DNA of 64,000 nucleotides from NCBI RefSeq assembly GCF_000196735.1, contig NC_014551.1, positions 2,599,001 to 2,663,000 on the forward strand, in the 5' to 3' direction. Shown piece by piece: positions 30,827-39,257 of this stretch. This DNA is from Bacillus amyloliquefaciens DSM 7 = ATCC 23350 (lineage in GTDB: Bacteria > Bacillota > Bacilli > Bacillales > Bacillaceae). Positions within the stretch are counted from its first letter, which is position 1. Every line of letters begins with the position of its first letter. The notes under the pieces are model-generated. The model had not been told where the DNA came from. It saw only the letters and a list, made by a program, of their open reading frames with translations, and did no database searches. A program made the translations under genes and the position numbers.

Positions 30827-31027
30827 TTATTTCATTCTGCCGAAAAAATTGAGCAGAATGGATAGTATCACACTGATCACAATACAAGTGACAACGGGAA
30901 AGAAAAATGTGACATTTCCCTTCTTAACGAAAATATCTCCGGGCAGCCTTCCGACAAAGTGCCAGACTGCGCCGACAATAAGCAAAACAGCACCGAGAAC
31001 CATGAGAATCTTCGGAAATTCAGTCAC
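30827..31027 (-). CDS. yrzS: DUF2905 membrane protein YrzS
   Basis: 66-aa protein with two hydrophobic helices (about 5-24 and 42-62) and the family core [22 protein letters not shown] 31027 with GGAGG nine bases upstream overlaps the ruvB stop by eight bases (GTGACTGA), which indicates translational coupling. The function is unknown; the ruvB-yrzS-queA order is shared with B. subtilis. Confidence 0.82.
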   Translation of the reverse strand: MTEFPKILMVLGAVLLIVGAVWHFVGRLPGDIFVKKGNVTFFFPVVTCIVISVILSILLNFFGRMK

Positions 31028-32024
31028 AGGCGGGTGCCTCCAATCGAAAATGCTCATACACAGCCGGGGTCACGACCCGTCCTCTCGGCGTCCTTTGGAG
31101 AAATCCGATCTGAAGCAGATACGGTTCGTACACATCCTCTATTGTATGCGGTTCTTCACCGATTGTCGCGGAAATCGTATCAAGGCCGACGGGACCGCCG
31201 CTGAATTTTTCAATCATGCCCATCAGCAGCTTATGGTCAATATGGTCAAGGCCGAGTGCGTCGACTTGAAGACGTTCGAGCGCGTCGTGAGCGATTTCTT
31301 CCGTGATGCGGCTGTCACCTAGCACTTGGGCAAAATCTCTCACCCTTCTGAGAAGCCGGTTTGCAACCCGCGGCGTTCCCCTTGACCGTCTGGCGATTTC
31401 CAAAGCCGGGGCTTCTTCGATTTCAACTTCGAATACTTCAGCCGTTCTTGACACGATATCTGTCAGTTCTTCCTGCGTATAGTATTCAAGGCGGGACAGC
31501 ACCCCGAACCGGTCTCTGAGCGGCGCGGTCAATAAGCCGACCCTGGTCGTCGCTCCTACCAGCGTAAAAGGCGGAAGGTCAAGGCGGACGGAGCGGGCGG
31601 ACGGGCCTTTTCCAATAACGATATCAAGGCAGAAGTCCTCCATCGCCGGGTACAGCACTTCTTCGATTGACCGGTTCAGTCTGTGAATTTCGTCTATAAA
31701 CAGCACATCCCCGGGTTCGAGCGCCGTCAGAATGGCTGCCAAGTCTCCCGGTCTTTCGATAGCGGGGCCTGACGTCGTCCGCATCTCCACACCCATCTCA
31801 TTGGCCACGATAGACGCGAGCGTTGTTTTTCCGAGACCCGGAGGCCCGTATAAAAGAACGTGGTCAAGCGTTTCCTGCCTCATTTTCGCCGCATCGATAA
31901 ACACGCGCAGATTTTCTTTTACCTTCTGCTGCCCGATGTACTGGGCGAGGTTCTGCGGCCTGAGGCTTTGCTCGATTATTGATTCATGGCTGTCTGCTTC
32001 ACTTGAAACGAGCCGTTCATCCAT
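31020..32024 (-). CDS. ruvB: Holliday junction branch-migration ATPase RuvB
   Basis: 334-aa AAA+ motor. Walker [11 protein letters not shown] (about 58-67), Walker [10 protein letters not shown] (about 107-115), sensor region [18 protein letters not shown], and a C-terminal winged helix that contacts DNA. ATG 32024 is used; ORF start codons further upstream clash with the GGTG ribosome site. It follows ruvA by ten bases. Confidence 0.97.
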   Translation of the reverse strand: MDERLVSSEADSHESIIEQSLRPQNLAQYIGQQKVKENLRVFIDAAKMRQETLDHVLLYGPPGLGKTTLASIVANEMGVEMRTTSGPAIERPGDLAAILTALEPGDVLFIDEIHRLNRSIEEVLYPAMEDFCLDIVIGKGPSARSVRLDLPPFTLVGATTRVGLLTAPLRDRFGVLSRLEYYTQEELTDIVSRTAEVFEVEIEEAPALEIARRSRGTPRVANRLLRRVRDFAQVLGDSRITEEIAHDALERLQVDALGLDHIDHKLLMGMIEKFSGGPVGLDTISATIGEEPHTIEDVYEPYLLQIGFLQRTPRGRVVTPAVYEHFRLEAPACD

Positions 32025-32034
32025 GAACATCACC

Positions 32035-32640
32035 TTACTTTAATAATTTTTGCAATGCTTTTTTCACATATTGGTCTGTTGAAAGCGCCGTTTCCTCTTT
32101 TAAGTGAGGAAGCACTTTTTTAATTTCTTTTTCGGCGTAGCCGAGTACCCTGAGCGCTTCAAGCGCCTCATCAAGCGCCGTTTCAGCCTCTTGTTTTTCA
32201 ATGCGCGCTTCATGATTGAACAGGTTGTCAATCATTTCAGGCACGACATCGGCCAGTTTGCCTTTCAAATCAAGAATAATCTGCCGTGCCGTTTTTTTGC
32301 CCACACCAGGAAATTTCACCAAAAAGGCTTCATCTTCCTGTTCGATCGCTTCGATGACGGCTCCCGGATCACCGGAACCGAGAATGGCGAGCGCCCCTTT
32401 CGGACCGATGCCGGTGACATTCAGCAGCTTTGTGAAAAGCGCTTTTTCTTCCCGGGTTGAAAAGCCATACAAAGAAAAGGCGTCTTCTTTTATATGATGA
32501 TACGTAAAAATGGTCTCTTGATTGCTTACCTTATAAATAAACGGATTCGGAGTGAAGACCTGATAGCCGATCCCGCCGTTTTCAATCACGATGTATTGGG
32601 GCGATACGTAATCAATCGTCCCCTTCACGAATTCAATCAC
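32035..32640 (-). CDS. ruvA: Holliday junction-binding protein RuvA
   Basis: 201-aa tetrameric junction-binding subunit. Domain I is an OB fold (1-about 63), domain II holds two helix-hairpin-helix motifs ([16 protein letters not shown] and [16 protein letters not shown]), and domain III (about 150-201) contacts RuvB. Start is GTG 32640 with GAGGTG upstream. It heads ruvA-ruvB-yrzS-queA-tgt-yajC. Confidence 0.96.
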   Translation of the reverse strand: MIEFVKGTIDYVSPQYIVIENGGIGYQVFTPNPFIYKVSNQETIFTYHHIKEDAFSLYGFSTREEKALFTKLLNVTGIGPKGALAILGSGDPGAVIEAIEQEDEAFLVKFPGVGKKTARQIILDLKGKLADVVPEMIDNLFNHEARIEKQEAETALDEALEALRVLGYAEKEIKKVLPHLKEETALSTDQYVKKALQKLLK

Positions 32641-32740
32641 ACCTATTCACCTCTTTGACTGCTTATCATTGTAACACAAAAACAGCCAAAGTCTTATAGA
32701 AAAGTTAACGTATGTTCGCTTTGACACTTTTCATTCAGAA

Positions 32741-32768
32741 AAAAAAGACATGTGTAACATGTCTTGCG
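32741..32768 (-). terminator. Terminator of bofC
   Basis: 8-bp stem (32746-32753 with 32759-32766), loop TGTAA, eight T on the minus strand; bofC ends at 32775. Confidence 0.85.
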
Positions 32769-32774
32769 TCAAAG

Positions 32775-33284
32775 TCAGCCGCTGTAAGTCTTAATATGAT
32801 CGATCACGCTCTCAAACTCCGCTTTTGTCCTGTACGGTATACCGTGTTCCAAGTGCTTTTGCAATCGGCTTTCCAGCCGCTCTAAATCAATCTGAAAGAA
32901 AGACTGGATCGGTTCCGCCAGCGATCCGGGACGGCCGTGAAAAGTGGAAATGACGCCCCCGTCTGTGACACCGATATAACCGTTTACTTTACTGAGCGGA
33001 GAAATATCATCAACATGCTTACGGAAAAGGACGAAGCCTTTTTTTTGCTCAACGAGCGTCCAGCCGGCATATGCGGCCCAAAAGTCCTCCATCGCCAAAA
33101 CGGTTTCATCCGTATGCTCAATGCCGACATCACCATCCAGATAGACCTTCTCCAGCTGGACATGCACCCGAAGCGGCCCGTAATGCTCAACCTCTGCCCC
33201 GTATGCGGCGTTTCCTCCGCAAATCAGGACTGCTGCTGATAAGATAAGCATAAACAAAAGACGCACACCGCAAATTCGTTTCAC
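32775..33284 (-). CDS. bofC: Forespore intercompartmental signalling protein BofC
   Basis: 169-aa secreted protein made in the forespore. It restrains SpoIVB cleavage of the SpoIVFA/BofA/SpoIVFB complex; spoIVFA and spoIVFB are also in this window. Signal peptide at about 1-30 (LLFMLILSAAVLICGG then AYGA), then the two-domain mature part with EHYGPLRVHVQLEKVYLDG. GTG 33284, six bases after AGAGGTG, gives the family length; the upstream TTG 33305 has no site. Confidence 0.92.
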   Translation of the reverse strand: MKRICGVRLLFMLILSAAVLICGGNAAYGAEVEHYGPLRVHVQLEKVYLDGDVGIEHTDETVLAMEDFWAAYAGWTLVEQKKGFVLFRKHVDDISPLSKVNGYIGVTDGGVISTFHGRPGSLAEPIQSFFQIDLERLESRLQKHLEHGIPYRTKAEFESVIDHIKTYSG

Positions 33285-33378
33285 CAATAACACCTCTTTA
33301 TTCAATCAAACTCTTGATGCTAGTTTGACCAAAGATGCCGGTGCTTAATCGTTTTCTTTCTATTGTCCGTTTCAGCCG

Positions 33379-33408
33379 AAAAAAACAGCCCTCCAAACGG
33401 AAGGCTGC
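33379..33408 (-). terminator. Terminator after the 39-aa ORF
   Basis: 9-bp stem with one G-U on the minus strand (33386-33394 with 33399-33407), loop AAAC, U-tract from 33385 down. It stops transcription before bofC. Confidence 0.84.
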
Positions 33409-33416
33409 CCCGATGA

Positions 33417-33536
33417 TTAAGCCCGGCTGGCTGAAATCAGTTTCATTTGTCCGGGCGTCAGTTTGAGGCGGTATCCTCTTACAGTCAGATACACAGTTTT
33501 TGTCCCGCTGCTATTGTCATGCTCTGTTTTTTTCAT
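33417..33536 (-). CDS. Uncharacterised 39-residue protein upstream of bofC
   Basis: ATG 33536 behind GGAGGGG and TAA 33417 frame a 39-aa ORF. It is MKKTEHDNSSGTKTVYLTVR followed by GYRLKLTPGQMKLISASRA, mixed charge with no membrane segment. It has its own candidate promoter (TTTACA at 33607-33612, TATATT at 33583-33588) and its own terminator, a complete transcription unit around a tiny gene. I do not recognise the family. The clean ribosome site and flanking signals support a real gene; conservation in relatives would decide. Confidence 0.58.
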   Translation of the reverse strand: MKKTEHDNSSGTKTVYLTVRGYRLKLTPGQMKLISASRA

Positions 33537-33555
33537 CCCGGCCCCTCCGTTACGT

Positions 33556-33612
33556 TTTATATTGCTTTTATGATAACAGCGCAATATAAAGAGCGTTTTA
33601 AAAATATGTAAA
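33556..33612 (-). promoter_or_regulatory. Candidate promoter with 10-bp inverted repeat
   Basis: TTTACA-18-TATATT faces the 39-aa ORF. A perfect 10-bp inverted repeat, TTTATATTGC (33556-33565) and GCAATATAAA (33581-33590), overlaps the -10 element and the expected start site, as an operator would. No regulator is identified. Confidence 0.42.
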
Positions 33613-33621
33613 GAAATGATG

Positions 33622-33656
33622 AAAAAATACTGCCGGATGGAATCATCCGGGCAGTC
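33622..33656 (-). terminator. Terminator of coxA
   Basis: Stem CTGCC/GGATG paired with CATCC/GGCAG (33629-33655, one bulge) and a six-base U-tract on the minus strand, just past the coxA stop at 33662. Confidence 0.85.
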
Positions 33657-33661
33657 TAAGT

Positions 33662-34227
33662 CTAACGGCTGTTTTTGTTCATGTCTTGAAGCTTTGTAAA
33701 AGTCGCGTTATCGGTAAACACTTGAATTGTGCGGCCGTCCGCGAATTTTTTGGCTGCATGCTTGACATGTTTATCATCATTTTTTGTAAATGGATGATTT
33801 GTTCTGACAGCAATGACGACTCTCGTGTCAGTCACGATGACCTGACTGTCCTGTACGCCTTTTACTTTCTTCACGCGGTTTGCAATTTTTGCCGCCATTC
33901 TGATGTTTTCGGCATTGTCATACCCATTATAAGACATCGCGGCCGGCGGCGTATTGACGTTGCGGCCGTTGTATGTGCCGTCCGTTGTTAACGGAACCCC
34001 GTTATTCGGCGTATTTTGGTAAGACACGTTTGTCGTATTTCGGCGGCCGTTTCGGTTTTCCATCATTTCAGAAACAGGTCCTTGATGGTCCATGCCGTAC
34101 TGGCGTCTGCCGTTATCATTATCATTTGATTGTAGCGTCCGTCATTCATGGCATTATTTGCTCCGCATGCCGTTAAGCTTGCCGTCACGGCTAAAACGCC
34201 TGCGATCGTCATCAATTTTTTGCCCAA
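33662..34227 (-). pseudogene. coxA: Spore cortex lipoprotein CoxA (YrbB), apparent frameshift
   Basis: The N-terminal part reads from TTG 34227 (eight bases after a G-run) as MGKKLMTIAGVLAVTASLTACG, a lipoprotein signal with lipobox LTAC, and continues ANNAMNDGRYNQM. The rest of the YhcN/YlaJ-family protein (MDHQGPVSEMMENRNGRRN to the stop) is in another frame ending at 33662. The frames switch at the short repeat AATGATAATGATAAC (about 34112-34126). Loss of one or four bases there would explain it: restoring one gives NQMNNDNGRRQYGMDHQGP. The gene is otherwise intact, with a terminator and safA upstream. Either a real slippage mutation or a sequencing error; in B. subtilis CoxA affects spore cortex. 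Confidence 0.8.
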
Positions 34228-34342
34228 TGGAAAAACCCCCCGTGGATTCATCGCTGTGTGAGCGTTTTTTCGCTCATGTTTAGGATGTGCGGCCGACGGC
34301 GGGTTTAAGCTTGTCAGTTATGACCATTCCACATTTGGACAT

Positions 34343-34372
34343 AAAAAAGGGAACGACATACATCGTTCCGAA
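34343..34372 (-). terminator. Terminator of safA
   Basis: 7-bp stem GGAACGA/TCGTTCC (34350-34356 with 34363-34369), six U on the minus strand; safA ends at 34376. Confidence 0.86.
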
Positions 34373-34375
34373 ACA

Positions 34376-35527
34376 TCAATCTTCTTCTTCCTCCGGCCGT
34401 CCGAATACTTGATTTGGACTCGGCTGATTAGGCGAGACATTGGGATTTGCTCCGCCGTAAGGCATAAAATATCCGGCATTTGCCCCCACATTCGGATATG
34501 GCTGCACAGGCATATTTGCATAATGATGATGAGACCCGTGGTGATGATGGTGATGATGTGAATTATCATGACAGCCGCAATCATCATCCTTATATTTTCC
34601 ATCGTGATGAGGCGCGTTTGCGTGATGTGACGGATATCCGCCGTAATACGGCATGTGAGCGTACGAAGCACCTCCGAAACCGCCATAATGCTCTGCGTTT
34701 TCATGAGCCTGGTTTTCAAATTCACCATAACCGCCAAATCCCGGGTGGAATCCGTACGAATATGGCATCGGCATTACCGGAAAGCCTCCAAAACCGCCGA
34801 AACCTCCGCCTACCGGGAAGAACGGGTGGCATAATCCCGAACCCGGCAGCATCGGCGTCACCGGAACCGGACAAGGACAAGGCATGCACGGCATCGGGTA
34901 ATGCATAAACGGTTCAACGGCCGGCATATTCGGAAACGGGACATTCGGAATGTTTGGCATATTCGGCAGATGATAAGCGGCGTTTTCTTCTTCCATCTTT
35001 CCGACTTCAGGCGCCTTTGGCATATTCGGGTAATTCGCGTTTTCCATGTTGATCATTGCCTCCTGTTGTGGAATGTTATTGTCATACTCCTTCTCTTTCG
35101 GCTCGACAAAATGTGTCACCGGTTCCTCCGGCTTAGGAGGCGACCACGGCTGAAACAGCTGATTGGACGGATAATGTTGATTCATATCAGCTTCCGGCAG
35201 CACATTTTCATGTTTTTCAGGGATCGGCGGCACATACGGAATTGACGGCTTTGGTTCTTCCGCTATGGTGTCTTCGATGTCCACAACTGATTTCGGTTTT
35301 TCTTTAGCATATGGATGCTCATGCTTATGCGCAGACGTTCCGAAGTTTGCCTTTGGCTCTTTTCTGACCGGAACGGCTTCTGAAGGCACCTTTATCTTCA
35401 TTCCAGGCATAATTAAGTCTGGATTGCTAAGCTGATTATTCAATTTTTTTAATTCTTCAAAATCAACTCCGTATTTTTCAGCTATTTTCCAGAGCGAATC
35501 GCCTTTTTGAACGATATGAATTTTCAA
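34376..35527 (-). CDS. safA: Spore coat morphogenetic protein SafA
   Basis: 383-aa inner-coat organiser. The N-terminal LysM domain (about 1-48, KIHIVQKGDSLWKIAEKYG) binds cortex peptidoglycan and SpoVID. The middle is rich in Pro/Asn/Met (NMPNIPNVPFPNMPAV) and the C-terminus in Gly/Tyr/His with a run of seven histidines after CGCHDNS (about residues 316-333). An internal AGGAGG (35059-35064) precedes in-frame ATG 35047 (residue 161), which fits the short C30 form known in B. subtilis. The final segment FGRPEEEED is conserved. Start ATG 35527 follows AGGAGGGG. Confidence 0.94.
   Translation of the reverse strand: MKIHIVQKGDSLWKIAEKYGVDFEELKKLNNQLSNPDLIMPGMKIKVPSEAVPVRKEPKANFGTSAHKHEHPYAKEKPKSVVDIEDTIAEEPKPSIPYVPPIPEKHENVLPEADMNQHYPSNQLFQPWSPPKPEEPVTHFVEPKEKEYDNNIPQQEAMINMENANYPNMPKAPEVGKMEEENAAYHLPNMPNIPNVPFPNMPAVEPFMHYPMPCMPCPCPVPVTPMLPGSGLCHPFFPVGGGFGGFGGFPVMPMPYSYGFHPGFGGYGEFENQAHENAEHYGGFGGASYAHMPYYGGYPSHHANAPHHDGKYKDDDCGCHDNSHHHHHHHGSHHHYANMPVQPYPNVGANAGYFMPYGGANPNVSPNQPSPNQVFGRPEEEED
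35047..35064 (-). promoter_or_regulatory. Internal ribosome binding site in safA (SafA-C30 start)
   Basis: AGGAGG lies 11 bases upstream of in-frame ATG 35047, which starts MENANYPNMPKAP. In B. subtilis an internal start near residue 164 gives the 30-kDa C-terminal SafA form; position and context agree. Confidence 0.65.
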
Positions 35528-35653
35528 CGTTTTCCCCTCCTATGCACAAAACGTGAACGGTACATTTGTCATTACAATACGTTTCTTCACACTATATGCA
35601 GGCGAGCTGGGCATGATGATAAAAAATTTGGAAAGGAGGGGAGTTTTTTATTT

Positions 35654-36757
35654 TTACGTATGGCTCAGCATTCTGTTCAAAGCACGAAGCGCTTCTGTCC
35701 GAACCGCTTTTGGCACCTTAATGACACCTTTCGGCTCGCCTTTTTCAAGCTGCTCAAGCGACCACAATAAATGCGGAAGGTCGATTCTGTTCATTGTCAG
35801 ACACGGACACATATCCGGATTCAGTGATTCAATCTGTTTATCCGGATGCGAGTGAATGAGGCGCTGAACAAGATTCATTTCCGTGCCGATTGCCCACTTG
35901 CTTCCCGGTTTAGCCTGTTCAATCGTATCAATAATGTATTTGGTAGATCCGCTGTCGTCACTGAGCGAGACCACTTCCCGCGAACATTCCGGATGAACGA
36001 TAATGCGGATGTCAGAATCCCGCTGCCGCAGCTGAGAGATATTTTCCGCTGTAAACTTTTCATGTACGGAGCAATGTCCTTTCCAAAGGATGACCTTAAT
36101 GCTTTCCGGGTGATCAGTAAGCAATCGGTTTTGCGCCGGGTCCCATACAGCCATTTCTGTCAGCAGAATGCCGAGGTCATAAGCTGTATTTCTGCCTAAA
36201 TGCTGATCCGGCAAAAATAAAATTCTTTCTTTTTGTTTAAAAGCCCATTTCAGCACGCTCCGGGCATTCGAAGAGGTGACGGTCGCCCCGCCGTGCCGTC
36301 CGACGAACGCTTTAATTTCCGCCGTCGAGTTAACATATGTTAACGGAATGATGGTGTTACCGTACAGCTCTTGAAGCTCTTGCCATGCTTTGTCCGTCTG
36401 CTGTATATCTGCCATATCAGCCATCGAGCATCCGGCGCGCATGTCGGGCAAAATCACGGTTTGGTTATCATCGGTCAGCATATCAGCCGTTTCCGCCATA
36501 AAATGCACGCCGCAAAACACAATGTATTCCGCATCTTTATTTTTTTCGGCCACTTGGGCAAGCTGCAGGGAGTCACCAGCCGTATCGGCGAATTGTATGA
36601 CTTCATCTTTTTGATAGTGATGTCCCGGAATGAACAGGCGCTTTCCGAAAGACCGTTTAATTTCGGCGACCCGCTTCTCCATTTCACGGATACTCATGTT
36701 TTTATAATGGCTCGGCATCATTTCATCTGATGCAGTTAACACGTCAAAAATAGACAT
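35654..36757 (-). CDS. nadA: Quinolinate synthase NadA
   Basis: 367-aa 4Fe-4S enzyme that condenses iminoaspartate with dihydroxyacetone phosphate to quinolinate. The three cluster cysteines are C110 (MRAGCSM), C229 (WKGHCSV) and C319 (CPCLTM). ATG 36757 overlaps the nadC stop by one base (TAATG), showing translational coupling. Last gene of nadB-nadC-nadA; the cluster requirement fits the neighbouring desulfurase gene nifS. Confidence 0.97.
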   Translation of the reverse strand: MSIFDVLTASDEMMPSHYKNMSIREMEKRVAEIKRSFGKRLFIPGHHYQKDEVIQFADTAGDSLQLAQVAEKNKDAEYIVFCGVHFMAETADMLTDDNQTVILPDMRAGCSMADMADIQQTDKAWQELQELYGNTIIPLTYVNSTAEIKAFVGRHGGATVTSSNARSVLKWAFKQKERILFLPDQHLGRNTAYDLGILLTEMAVWDPAQNRLLTDHPESIKVILWKGHCSVHEKFTAENISQLRQRDSDIRIIVHPECSREVVSLSDDSGSTKYIIDTIEQAKPGSKWAIGTEMNLVQRLIHSHPDKQIESLNPDMCPCLTMNRIDLPHLLWSLEQLEKGEPKGVIKVPKAVRTEALRALNRMLSHT

Positions 36758-37605
36758 TATGAAAAATCCCCCTGTTCTGTCGCGACATCCATGCTGATAT
36801 CGGCGCTTTTTACTGAATGAGTCAGAAATCCCAGTGAAATATAGTGTACGCCTGTTCCTCTATAACCAGGCAATGTGTCCAGCGTTATGCCGCCGGATGC
36901 TTCCGTTTTGATATGGCCCGGTGTCATGCCTGCAAAACGCCGGACGGTCTCTGGCGGGCAGTTGTCAAACATAATAATGTCTGCGCCTGCATCTATTGCC
37001 TCCAGCAGCTGTTGTTCGGTTTCGATTTCGACTTCTGCCGCAAGCATCTGCCCCGCCGCTTTTCGCGCCCGCTCCATCGCCGCTTTTATCGATCCGCAAG
37101 CGGCAATATGATTATCTTTAATCATGATGCCGTCATATAAGCCGAAGCGATGATTACAGCCGCCTCCGATTCGGACCGCGTATTTTTCCAGCATTCTGAG
37201 TCCGGGTGTCGTTTTTCTCGTATCGCAAAGCTTAATGGACGGATCATCAAGACGCCTTTTGGCCTCATCCGTCATTGTCGCAATGCCTGACATTCTTTGG
37301 ATAAGATTCAGAATGACCCGTTCTCCCGTTAGAAGAGCTGCCGCCGGGCCTTCCATTTCAGCGAGCACGTCTTCTTTTTTCATCCGCTCTCCGTCTTTTT
37401 TCAGGGAACGGATGCGGATGTCATTGTGTAAAAGCCCAAATCCTTCACGGATAACGGTTTCCCCGGCAAACACGCCGTCCGTTTTTGCGATGATCTTCGC
37501 CTTACAATGCTCATCAGAAAAAATCGCTTGTGACGTCACATCACCCGTTCCGATATCTTCCTGAAAAAAACGTGTCAGCATTTGTTTCAGCTGCAGAATG
37601 TCCAT
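36757..37605 (-). CDS. nadC: Quinolinate phosphoribosyltransferase NadC
   Basis: 282-aa type II phosphoribosyltransferase that makes nicotinate mononucleotide from quinolinate and PRPP. It has the N-terminal DIGTGDVT segment, the RTTPGLR-like [20 protein letters not shown] type motif (here [19 protein letters not shown]), and the barrel motifs EVEIETEQQ and EASGGITLD. The long ORF reaches 37677 inside nadB; ATG 37605 behind GGGG gives the family start and overlaps the nadB end by 19 bases. Confidence 0.95.
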   Translation of the reverse strand: MDILQLKQMLTRFFQEDIGTGDVTSQAIFSDEHCKAKIIAKTDGVFAGETVIREGFGLLHNDIRIRSLKKDGERMKKEDVLAEMEGPAAALLTGERVILNLIQRMSGIATMTDEAKRRLDDPSIKLCDTRKTTPGLRMLEKYAVRIGGGCNHRFGLYDGIMIKDNHIAACGSIKAAMERARKAAGQMLAAEVEIETEQQLLEAIDAGADIIMFDNCPPETVRRFAGMTPGHIKTEASGGITLDTLPGYRGTGVHYISLGFLTHSVKSADISMDVATEQGDFS

Positions 37606-39152
37606 ATTTCCCCAATCCCTTCGTTTTTTCTGATAACTGTTCCTGATGTTGAATGAATGATTTGTTTTCCGTGCCACTTTTTCTCTGCCCAGGGAAAATC
37701 AGCGCGATAATGAGCGCCTCTGCTTTCTTCCCGGATAAGAGCAGAGGACACGACGAGTTGTGCAGTCTGGCATAAGCAGGATAGCTCGGCTTGTTCTATT
37801 GTGATATCCTTCACATTTATATGATGCACAGATACTTTGTTCAGCCAGGATGCCAGCGCCTGCATGTTTTCTTTCTCCCTGATGATGCCGGCTCCGTTTG
37901 TCATTTTGGCTTGGAGCATGTGAAGCGTCGTATCCGGCACTTGTAAGATGACGTCAGATTTCTTCGAAGCTTTTTGATATCGGCCATTTAATGGCGTTTT
38001 CGTGATATGTTCAGCACATCTTTGTCCGCTTGCCAGCGCTTCCAGAAGTGAGTTGCTCGCCAGGCGGTTTGCCCCGTGCAAGCCTGTACAGGCGGTCTCG
38101 CCAATGGCATAAAGATCAGGCACAGACGTTTTTCCCCATGTATCGGCTCTTACTCCGCCCATTAAAAAATGCATTCCCGGAGCTACGGGAATCCCGCTTT
38201 CAAAATCAACACCCGCTGATTTACAAATGCCTGATATGGTCGGAAAGCGTTTGTTAAAGTCAGATATGCGGCTGCAATTCATAAAAACGGGGTTTTCTTT
38301 CATTATTTCTTCAAAAATCGCCCGTGACACGACATCCCGCGGCGCCAAATCTTCAAGTGCGTGTCTGCCCGCCATGATCCTGCGGCCGGAGCGATCCGTT
38401 AAATATCCGCCTTCTCCCCTCACTGCTTCAGAAATCAGCCCGTACGCAGTCCCGCTTTTCACAAGGAGGGTCGGGTGAAATTGGGTGAACTCCATATCTG
38501 TGATCTCGGCTCCCGCACGAAAGGCAAGAGTGATGCCGTCGCCCGTTATGGAGGAATCATTTGTGTGATACTGATACAGACTGCCGCAGCCGCCTGATGC
38601 CAGCACTACACAATCTGCTCTTCTGTAAGAAACTGAACCTGAAGCATCCTTTACGGCAACGCCTGCGCACCGTCCGTGTTCAATCAAAAGATCAACCGCC
38701 GTTTCGTGTTCAATGATCCGGATTCCGTCCCTCAGCTGCTGAAGCAGAAACCCGACCAAAATCCGCCCGGTTGCGTCTCCCCCGGCGTGAAGAATCCTTC
38801 TTTTGGAATGAGCGCCTTCCCTGCCGAGACAAAACGTTCCGTCTGATTTCATATCAAATGGAAATTGATCTTCTATCAGCCTGTTTATCATACTTTGTCC
38901 GCTTTGCAGCAAATGCCGCACGGCTGTCACGTCATTGTGCCCGCATCCCGCATACAGTGTATCGTTTACATGGGATTCAATGGAGTCATCTGTTGCGTAT
39001 GAAACGGCAATCCCGCCTTGAGCATAATGCGAATTGCTGTTCGTTACGTTTCTTTTCGTAATGACGGTCACTTGGTATGACGGAGGAAATGAAGAAGCAC
39101 AGGCGAGGGCCGCCGTCCCCGAACCAATGATGATAATTGTTTTTTCAGACAT
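37587..39152 (-). CDS. nadB: L-aspartate oxidase NadB
   Basis: 521-aa FAD enzyme oxidising aspartate to iminoaspartate, the first step of de novo NAD synthesis. The FAD-binding motif IIGSGTAALACASS opens the protein; the succinate-dehydrogenase-like signatures SHYAQGGIAV, GGDATGRI and MEFTQFHPTLL follow, and ACTGLHGANRLASNSLLEAL forms the second flavin contact. Start ATG 39152 with AGGAGGGTG upstream. It is divergent from nifS across a NiaR-type control region. Confidence 0.96.
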   Translation of the reverse strand: MSEKTIIIIGSGTAALACASSFPPSYQVTVITKRNVTNSNSHYAQGGIAVSYATDDSIESHVNDTLYAGCGHNDVTAVRHLLQSGQSMINRLIEDQFPFDMKSDGTFCLGREGAHSKRRILHAGGDATGRILVGFLLQQLRDGIRIIEHETAVDLLIEHGRCAGVAVKDASGSVSYRRADCVVLASGGCGSLYQYHTNDSSITGDGITLAFRAGAEITDMEFTQFHPTLLVKSGTAYGLISEAVRGEGGYLTDRSGRRIMAGRHALEDLAPRDVVSRAIFEEIMKENPVFMNCSRISDFNKRFPTISGICKSAGVDFESGIPVAPGMHFLMGGVRADTWGKTSVPDLYAIGETACTGLHGANRLASNSLLEALASGQRCAEHITKTPLNGRYQKASKKSDVILQVPDTTLHMLQAKMTNGAGIIREKENMQALASWLNKVSVHHINVKDITIEQAELSCLCQTAQLVVSSALIREESRGAHYRADFPWAEKKWHGKQIIHSTSGTVIRKNEGIGEIWTFCS

Positions 39153-39159
39153 ACATCAC

Positions 39160-39221
39160 CCTCCTGTTTTATTTACACCTGTCTTGACACCTATATTTAC
39201 ACAACGATAAAATAAACTCAA
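39160..39221. promoter_or_regulatory. Divergent nadB/nifS promoters with NiaR (YrxA) operator-like sequence
   Basis: Plus strand: TTGACA (39184-39189) -18- TAAAAT (39208-39213) for nifS. Minus strand: TTGAGT (39216-39221) about 17 bases from TAAATA for nadB. Repeated TTTACAC and a TGTCTTGACA core palindrome overlap both promoters. Both units encode or need NiaR control, so these are the expected operators; binding is inferred. Confidence 0.62.
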
Positions 39222-39257
39222 GCTTTTTTTAACAGAAACGGATAGGAGACGGCCTGT

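Noticed and set aside
34528-34562. GAT/GTG trinucleotide repeat resembling a microsatellite or CRISPR-like repeat
   Set aside because: It is the codon run for the SafA polyhistidine tract; no spacer-repeat structure is present.
35528-35653. Sigma-E promoter for safA (GCATATA followed by a -10)
   Set aside because: The -35-like GCATATA is present but no acceptable -10 appears at 13-15 bases, so it was not listed.
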